This document shows positions 57,844 to 64,000 of a stretch of DNA of 64,000 bases, in pieces. The position numbers were made by a program, and so were the translations under genes. The DNA lies in NCBI GenBank assembly GCA_977017575.1, contig CDRNVI010000164.1:372001-436000 (forward strand). The letters are read 5' to 3'. A model generated the notes under the pieces. The model searched no databases. It saw only the letters and a list, made by a program, of their open reading frames with translations, and was not told where the DNA came from. Source of the DNA: Paramoeba atlantica. Taxonomy: Eukaryota > Discosea. Numbering within the stretch: the first letter of the stretch is position 1; every line of letters begins with the position of its first letter.

Positions 57844-60800
57844 TTAAAGATCACCAACAAAACTTCGAATTTTCTTTGAGACTTGCGAGCCCGCAAACGA
57901 AGAAGTGCCAGTATCACTGATATCACCTTCCTCCATCGACTCATCATCAGATCCAAAACTCATATCATCAGATTCACCATAAAGTACAGACAAATACTTT
58001 CGACTGATCGCAGCCCCAAATCCAACCGAAACAAGTGCGATCGCTTGGTCGATAACAATTAACAAAAAGAGAAGGAGTGTTGCCCAGAACATGACAGAAC
58101 TAAAGGTGCACAATTCCGCTTGAGGGGCCATTAATATCTTACAACCACCACCCAAAAAGGCGGCCATGCCAAGCGCAGCAGCATTAATAATATTCAAAAA
58201 GTAGGAAAAGAGATAATTTTGGAGACGTTTGCCATGATCCAACAACAAAAAGATAGAGACAAGCATCCCAACAATCAACAATGCCACAGCCATACAAAGA
58301 CTCAACGCAGAGGTTTTGTTATACTCCGTGTTTGCGGCCTCTCGAATATAATACACAACCGCAACCAAAAAAGGGATAAAGACACAGAGTTGGATCAAAA
58401 CAAGGAGCCCATGAAGGAACTGGAAAGTTACCACGGTTGAGAGCCAAAATTTCATCATTTGCTCTTGTTCTCTTTCAGCTCGATTTTTCTCCTCCATAAT
58501 TTCCATCGGCCCTTTCTGAACATCACTTTCTTTTTCTCTCTCTTGTTGAAATTTCGTCCAGGGAGAAAGTGGCTTATCTTGATGAAGAATAAACAATTGG
58601 AAAGGTTGAATCATTAAGACTCCAAGAATAAAAATCACAGGACCGATTGACATGAGGAACAAACCGTTGCAAAAGACACCAAGATCGGTGCACATCGCAT
58701 TCTCTTCCCCTCTCAGTTCCCACGCAGCACTTGGGATTTGCGTCGCTAACCAAACCACAGATCCACACAAGAAAATGCAAATAAAACCGAGCATCGCTAC
58801 AAATTCGATCATGACAACTCCATAAACTCGAAATATGTTCAGAACTTGTAATAGAGAATACAAAACCATCAAGAAGACGATAAAATAAAGTTCAGTTCCA
58901 TTACTAAATACAGAACCAATGTCTGCCAACAGAGTGCGTTGTTGAGCGAGAGAAATTCCTTGTGCCGTCAACGCAGGACCGCCACACAAACAAAGCAACA
59001 ACCAAAAATACAAGACAAGACTACTAAAGGATCTTTCTTTTGATGGAGCACCAAGAACGCCATACATAAATTCTGCCTCATCGAGAGGATTTTCAAAGAG
59101 ATCATCAGGACCGTGGAGTGCGTTTTGTGCGTCTTGTGGTTCGGGTGCAGATCCCTCCTGTCATATAATGAGAAGAAGAAAAGAGACAAGGAAAGAATGA
59201 GAAAAAGAGGAAAATAAACAATAATATTAAAAGAATTAATCAAAATGAATCAAACTAAATAATAAAATAAAGCAACAACCTCTTCTGTCTCATCATCCTC
59301 CATTAACCGAGCCTCCCTTTCTTTCTCGAGCTGCTCTTGCAACTTTCCAACCTCCAACATCTTCCTCTCCTTCTCTAACTTCAACTTCCAAATCTGATCC
59401 TCATGAACATCACTCAATTGAGCAAATTCTCTTTGCAATTCCCCTCCAACTTCTGGGTTTGGTGGAGTTAATGGACCGCCTTGTTGTTGTGGCAAAGATT
59501 CTCCAACAACAACATCAATAAGCTCTTCAGAAGGAGAAGGAGAAGAAGAAGGAACAGCAGAAAGATCAGGAGGAGGGCCAACACTACCACTTTTTTCGAC
59601 AGAAGGAGGAGATTGAACGGGTTTTCCTGAAGCCCTTCGAATTTTATCCGCTTCTACTTGTAAAAGTTGTTGTACTGCTTGTCTTCTGTGGGTTGGAGAG
59701 AGACGAAGACGCATTTCTTCTTCTCTTTTTCTTTCTTCTTCCTCTTTTCTTCTCTTTTCTTCTTCGATTTTGTTTTCTGTTTGTGCTCGGGCGAGTCCGA
59801 GTTTTCTTTTTCTTTCTTCAACTTCTCTTTTCTCTTCTGCAAGTCTCTTCTCTTCCAGCTCCCGTTTTCGTTTTTCAACTCGCGAACGAATCGATTCTTC
59901 TTCATCTTGTAGTCTCTTTCTTTCTGCTTCTTCTTCTTCAAGTCTCCGTTCTCTCTCTCTCTCTTCCCTCCTCTCTTCAGCCTCTTTCTTTTTCCTAACC
60001 TCTTCTTCAATCCTTTTCTTCTTCTCTTCCAATTCTCTTTGTTTTGCTTCCGCTTTTCGTCGTCTTTCTTTTCTTTCCTCTTCTAATCTCTCTTCTGTTA
60101 GCATGGTTTCTAATTCGACTTGTCTTTCAAGTTCTTTCATTCTTTCAGCGGATAAAGTAACTTCGGTTTTCTCAGTAACAATCTGTTGTAAATCTCTCGT
60201 TCCTTTGGTCTTTTTCACTGAAGAACTCGAAGAAAACAGATCTTCTCCTTCTTCTGTTTCTTTCTCCTTTTTCTTCTTTCCGAGTTCAAAGGAGGGCAGC
60301 TCAAAGGGGTCACCAAGAACGGGGGTACCAACACTTCCCATCACCCCTTTCTTTTCTTTTCCTTTTTCTCGATCCATCTCGCCTGCTACGAATGGTAAAG
60401 CTGCGCTTTTGATAATGGGTGGAGGCTGAGAGGGATCAAGAATCAGAGGGCTTTTTGGTCTTGTTGTTCCTCCTCCTGTCGTTATCGTCGTGGTCGTCGT
60501 CGCAGTTGCTGGACTTTTCTTTTTCTTTTGTTGTAAAGAGCCATCACCAATCCTTGGAAGAGTCAAAGCACTAAAAACGGGAACAGGAGTGGCAAGTTGC
60601 CTCTTCACAGGTGAAGAAATAAGCTCTTCTGATCCAAAAGGCAAATCCGCGATCGAATCCGTCTTTTCTTCTCTCTGACTTGTTGATGAGGTCGTTGCCC
60701 GGGGAGCAGCAGTAGATTGTCTTCCTTCCAGTGGAAAAGGCTCTCTCTCTCGCCCACCCCCACCACCACCAAACTCTCTTAAAAAATCTGCTGTTGCTCC

Positions 60801-63800
60801 ATTTTGAGCGCTTGCAGAAGAGAAAAGACGAGAAGAAGGAACAGAAGATGGTTCAACAAAAACAGGATCTTTTCGTTTTTTGGAGAGAGGAGGAGAAGAA
60901 GAAGAAGAGAGGTCGAGAAGAGAGGTAGTGTGAGGGGCAGGAGGGGGAACAACTCTTTCTTTCTTTTTTGATTTTTTGGAATAGTAATCATCGAAGATTG
61001 GTTTGCCCATGATCAGAAAATCACCACCACCACCTGCGCCACGAGTTTGTCCATACTTTTCATAATTTTGTTCTCTTTCAATTTGAAAGGTTAATTCCTC
61101 AAGTTCTTTAATTCTCTGATTTTGTTCTGAATCTCTTTTTCTTCTTTCTTCTTCAAATTCTCTTTCGAGTTCTGCTTCTTTGATTTGGCGGAGCTCTTCT
61201 ACTCTTTTTCTTTTTTCTTCTTCTATCTTTTCTTGTTCCTTTTTCCATTTCTCTTCTTCAAGTTGACGTTGTTTTTCTTCTTCTTCTTGTCTTTTTCGGT
61301 TCTCTTCTTTTTCTATCTGTCTTTCTTCTTCTCTCCTCTTTTTTAATTCCCCAGCTTCGAGCATATTTTGCACTCTCTCCTTCTCCTCTTCAATCTTCTT
61401 CAATCTCTCTGTCTCCTCTCTCTTCTTTCTCTCTTCTTCATCTCTTTTCGCTTGAAGTTTCCTCTCTTTCTCTCTCTTCTTCCTTTCAATCTTTTTTTGC
61501 ACCGCTTCCTCTTCTTTCCTCTTTTTCAACTCAAAATCTTCGAGTTTAACTCTCTCTAACTCTTCTTCAAACATCATATCCGCTTCATCTCTTCTCTCTT
61601 TCAATTGTCGAGCATATCGAGCAATTCTCTTTTGCTCTTGTTCCCTTTCTATCTTTTCTCTCTCTGCTTCTTCGATTTGCTGTCTCTCTTCTTCTTCTTG
61701 AATCCTTTTCAAATTCGCAAGTTGTTCCTCCTCCAATCTTTTCTCTTTTTTCAATTCCTCTTTCTCCAACTGTCTCATCTCTTTCTTTTGTTTCCTTTCT
61801 TCTTTTCTTATTCTCCTTAAACGAAAACCAGCCATAATATCATCAGTAGCGCTCATCTCCTCTTCATCACTTCCTTCCTCACTCTCTTCTTCTTCTTCCG
61901 CACTCTCTTCTTTCTCTCTCTCTTTCTCTCCCTCATTACGATTTTTCATCCTTTGAATCGCACTCTGCCTCGCTTCTCTCAGCCCTTTTTCTCTTGCTTT
62001 TCTCTTCTTTTCCAAGACTTCAGGATCAGAATCATCATCTTCGTCATCGTCATCTTCATAATCCTCCTGATTATATCTCGAGAGAGACTCTTCTCCTCCC
62101 TCCTCATTCTTTCCCCCCCACATTCCTTCTCCTTCTCGTTTCATATTATCCTCCACTTTCTGCTTCTCTGAATCCCACCAAAGATCAAGTTCACTTTTCT
62201 TCTCTTGCTCTTCTCCCTTTCTTCTCTTTCCTTTTTTCTTCCTTCTTGGAGGTCCTCCTTCAGAGAATTGTTGAAGAACAACAGAAGATTGGATCTCAGC
62301 TTCATGTTTGGCCTTCGCCTCCGCCTTTTTCTTCTCTTTCGCCCAAAAATCGTCAATCGAAAAAGTTGGAGCTTTCTTCTTTTTCTTTCTTGCTTCTGGG
62401 TTCTTACCACTCGGGGTTTGTTGGGTCATCTTTTTCATCTCTTCTTCGAAGAGGGCGTTTGGATCGACATCACCGCTTCCCATCATTTCCGAAGGATGAT
62501 CAATCGTTGTCGCAAGAACAGGAGGAAGACTCGCCAATTCATTCAAAGGAGGAGTTAGAATCGAAGAAGAAGCGTTTCCATCTTGCTGCATTCTTTCCAT
62601 CTCTTCTCTGAACAAACGATCGGCTTCTGACTCGGTTTGAGTGGCCAGCTCTTCTTTTTGGATCATCTCTTGCGTTGATTTCATTTGTTGTTTTCGGATT
62701 CGACGTTCTTCTTCCCTCTTTTTTCGTTTCTCTTCTTCTTCTTTTTGCTCTCTTAGCTTTCTTTGATCAAATTCTTCTTTTCTTTTTTGCTTCTGCTCTT
62801 CTGCGATCCTTGCTTGGCTTTCCTCTTCCTCCCGCCTCTTCTTTTCTTCTTCCTCTTGGCGTTCCATCAACCGTCTCTGCTTCTCTTTCTTTTTCATTTC
62901 CTCCATCAACTGTTTCTCTTTCTCGCGGAGTCTCTCTTCTGCAAGTCTCTTTTGTTCTTCCCACAAACTCTTCGTAGAGGCTTGAGATGATACCCTCGGA
63001 ACACTTTTCACTTTTCTTTTCTCTTTTTTCGGTGGTTCGGGTTCCGGCTCCGGCTCCGGCTCCGGTTCCGGTTGTTTTGGCGCGGAAAAATGGTCGTCTT
63101 GTTGGGGGTTTTCGAGTCTTTGCATTTCTTCGTAATAGAGGCGGTCCGCTTCGGACATATCCTTGGGGTCTGGGAGAAAAGCTTCTTTTGTTCTCCGTTG
63201 GTCTCGCACTTTTCGCTTTTCTTCTCGTTTCTCTTTCTCTTTTTTTAATCTTTCTTGCTCTTTTTCCCAATCTTGAATCTCTTTATCTCTTTGTTTTTCA
63301 GAAAATTCGACGATCTTTTTTCTTTGCTCCAATTTCCACAACCGATCCTCCTCTTGCTGCCGCCTTTCCTCTCGAAGGACATTTTTCCTCTCTAAGACCT
63401 GTTTGGCTTGCATATCCATCTTTTCTTGCACGGCCTTCTTTTCTTGTTCCCAAAGACTATCAACGAAACCTTTCTTTTCTCTTTTCTTTGATCGCTTGGT
63501 ACTGTCACCTTTCTCTCCGTTTTCAACTTCCTTCATTGGAGAATCAAGAAGAGAAGGAGACGCAGCAGGTTCAGGAGAGATGGGATTCGAAGGAGACAGG
63601 AGACCATGAGGAGGGGACAAATGATCAGAAGAGGGGACGAGAGGGGAATCAGAAGAAGGAATTAAATCAGAAGGAGGGGTTGCAGAGGGTTGGAAGAAAT
63701 CAGAGGTTGCAGAGGGCTCAGCAACAGGTGGTGTTGCAGGAGGGAAGTCAGAGGAAGGAGGAAGAGGCGAGGAAGGTTGAAAGAATGCAGGAGTTAAAGG

Positions 63801-64000
63801 GGAGAGTGATGGTGGAGGTGACGGATGAAGAGGGCTTTCAGATTGCGGAAGAAACTCCGACTGAAGAGAAGAGGGTTGTTGAAAGAATGAGGGAGGTGTG
63901 GAAGGAGAGGGAGATGATGCCTCTGGTGGGAACGCTGTTAAAAGAGAGGGGCTTTCAAACTGAGGAATAATCTCTGGCTGAGGAGGACTTTGTGATCGAG
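57844..64000 (-). CDS. giant coiled-coil protein with C-terminal polytopic membrane domain (5' partial)
   Basis: Two exons seen: 59280 to beyond 64000 and 57844-59157, joining in phase 0; at least 2010 residues, with no start inside the window. N-terminal part (63.6-64 kb): Pro/Ser-rich with recurring FFQP motifs. Then about 850 residues of Glu/Lys/Arg-rich predicted single-helix or coiled coil (61-63.5 kb), with a Glu-Pro repeat near 63030-63075. A Pro/Ser/Thr-rich linker (60.2-61.0 kb) and a second charged coil (59.3-60.1 kb) follow. The last about 390 residues contain about eight hydrophobic segments (for example VMIEFVAMLGFICIFLCG, MFWATLLLFLLIVIDQ) and an acidic tail. I know no family with this order. 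It could tether a cytoskeletal or contact-site assembly to a membrane. Confidence 0.8.

Overview
The window is nuclear DNA of a unicellular eukaryote. Genes carry many short GT-AG introns (mostly about 45-140 nt, T-rich towards the acceptor), intergenic spaces are short, and AT-rich homopolymer runs are common. The gene set includes a Rho GTPase, an SH2-carrying kinase of the type best known from social amoebae, an RGS domain, RING/B-box/NHL proteins, a PNUTS-like PP1 regulator, a selenocysteine thioredoxin reductase and an animal-type tRNA deacylase. This suggests a free-living, mitochondriate amorphean protist (amoebozoan or obazoan). I cannot name the lineage from sequence alone.

Layout. 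1-5.7 kb: two tandem Rho GTPase genes (one cut by the window edge) and an 18-exon glutamate-cysteine ligase whose introns hold a tRNA-Gly, an inverted tRNA-Gly fragment and a tRNA-Gln. 5.9-10 kb: a lactate-permease-family transporter and a type II membrane glycosyltransferase. 10.2-16.6 kb: an EF-hand-like/kinase/SH2 protein, then three tandem Sel1-repeat genes. 16.8-25.8 kb: a DUF676 lipase, a PPIL1-like cyclophilin with an intronic tRNA-Ser-like sequence, a thioredoxin reductase ending Gly-Cys-Sec-Gly with a SECIS element, a CAX-type exchanger and a DTD2/ATD-type deacylase. 26-36 kb: a duplicated 0.3-kb intergenic unit, a PNUTS-like protein, a mitochondrial thioredoxin-TPR protein, a coiled-coil protein and a CLK/LAMMER kinase. 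36-43.4 kb: a 2249-residue SH3-plus-Furry-like scaffold. 43.6-53.6 kb: a small RGS gene, a p47/p37-type UBX protein, and a segmental duplication carrying two RING/B-box/NHL genes and a truncated copy of the UBX gene. 53.8-64 kb: a MINDY deubiquitinase with an intronic tRNA-His, an unrecognised gene, and a very long coiled-coil protein ending in a polytopic membrane domain that runs off the window.

Genes alternate strand almost throughout, giving many head-to-head pairs with 0.2-0.5 kb between start codons, and tail-to-tail pairs as close as 1 bp between stop codons. Functional threads are thiol redox (GCL, Sec-TrxR, thioredoxin-TPR), ubiquitin/Cdc48 biology (RING-NHL, UBX, MINDY) and signalling/morphogenesis (Rho, RGS, SH2 kinase, SH3-Furry, CLK). 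Exon coordinates were inferred by hand from GT-AG sites, reading-phase agreement and family similarity. No virus-like element, LTR element, CRISPR array or rRNA gene was seen.
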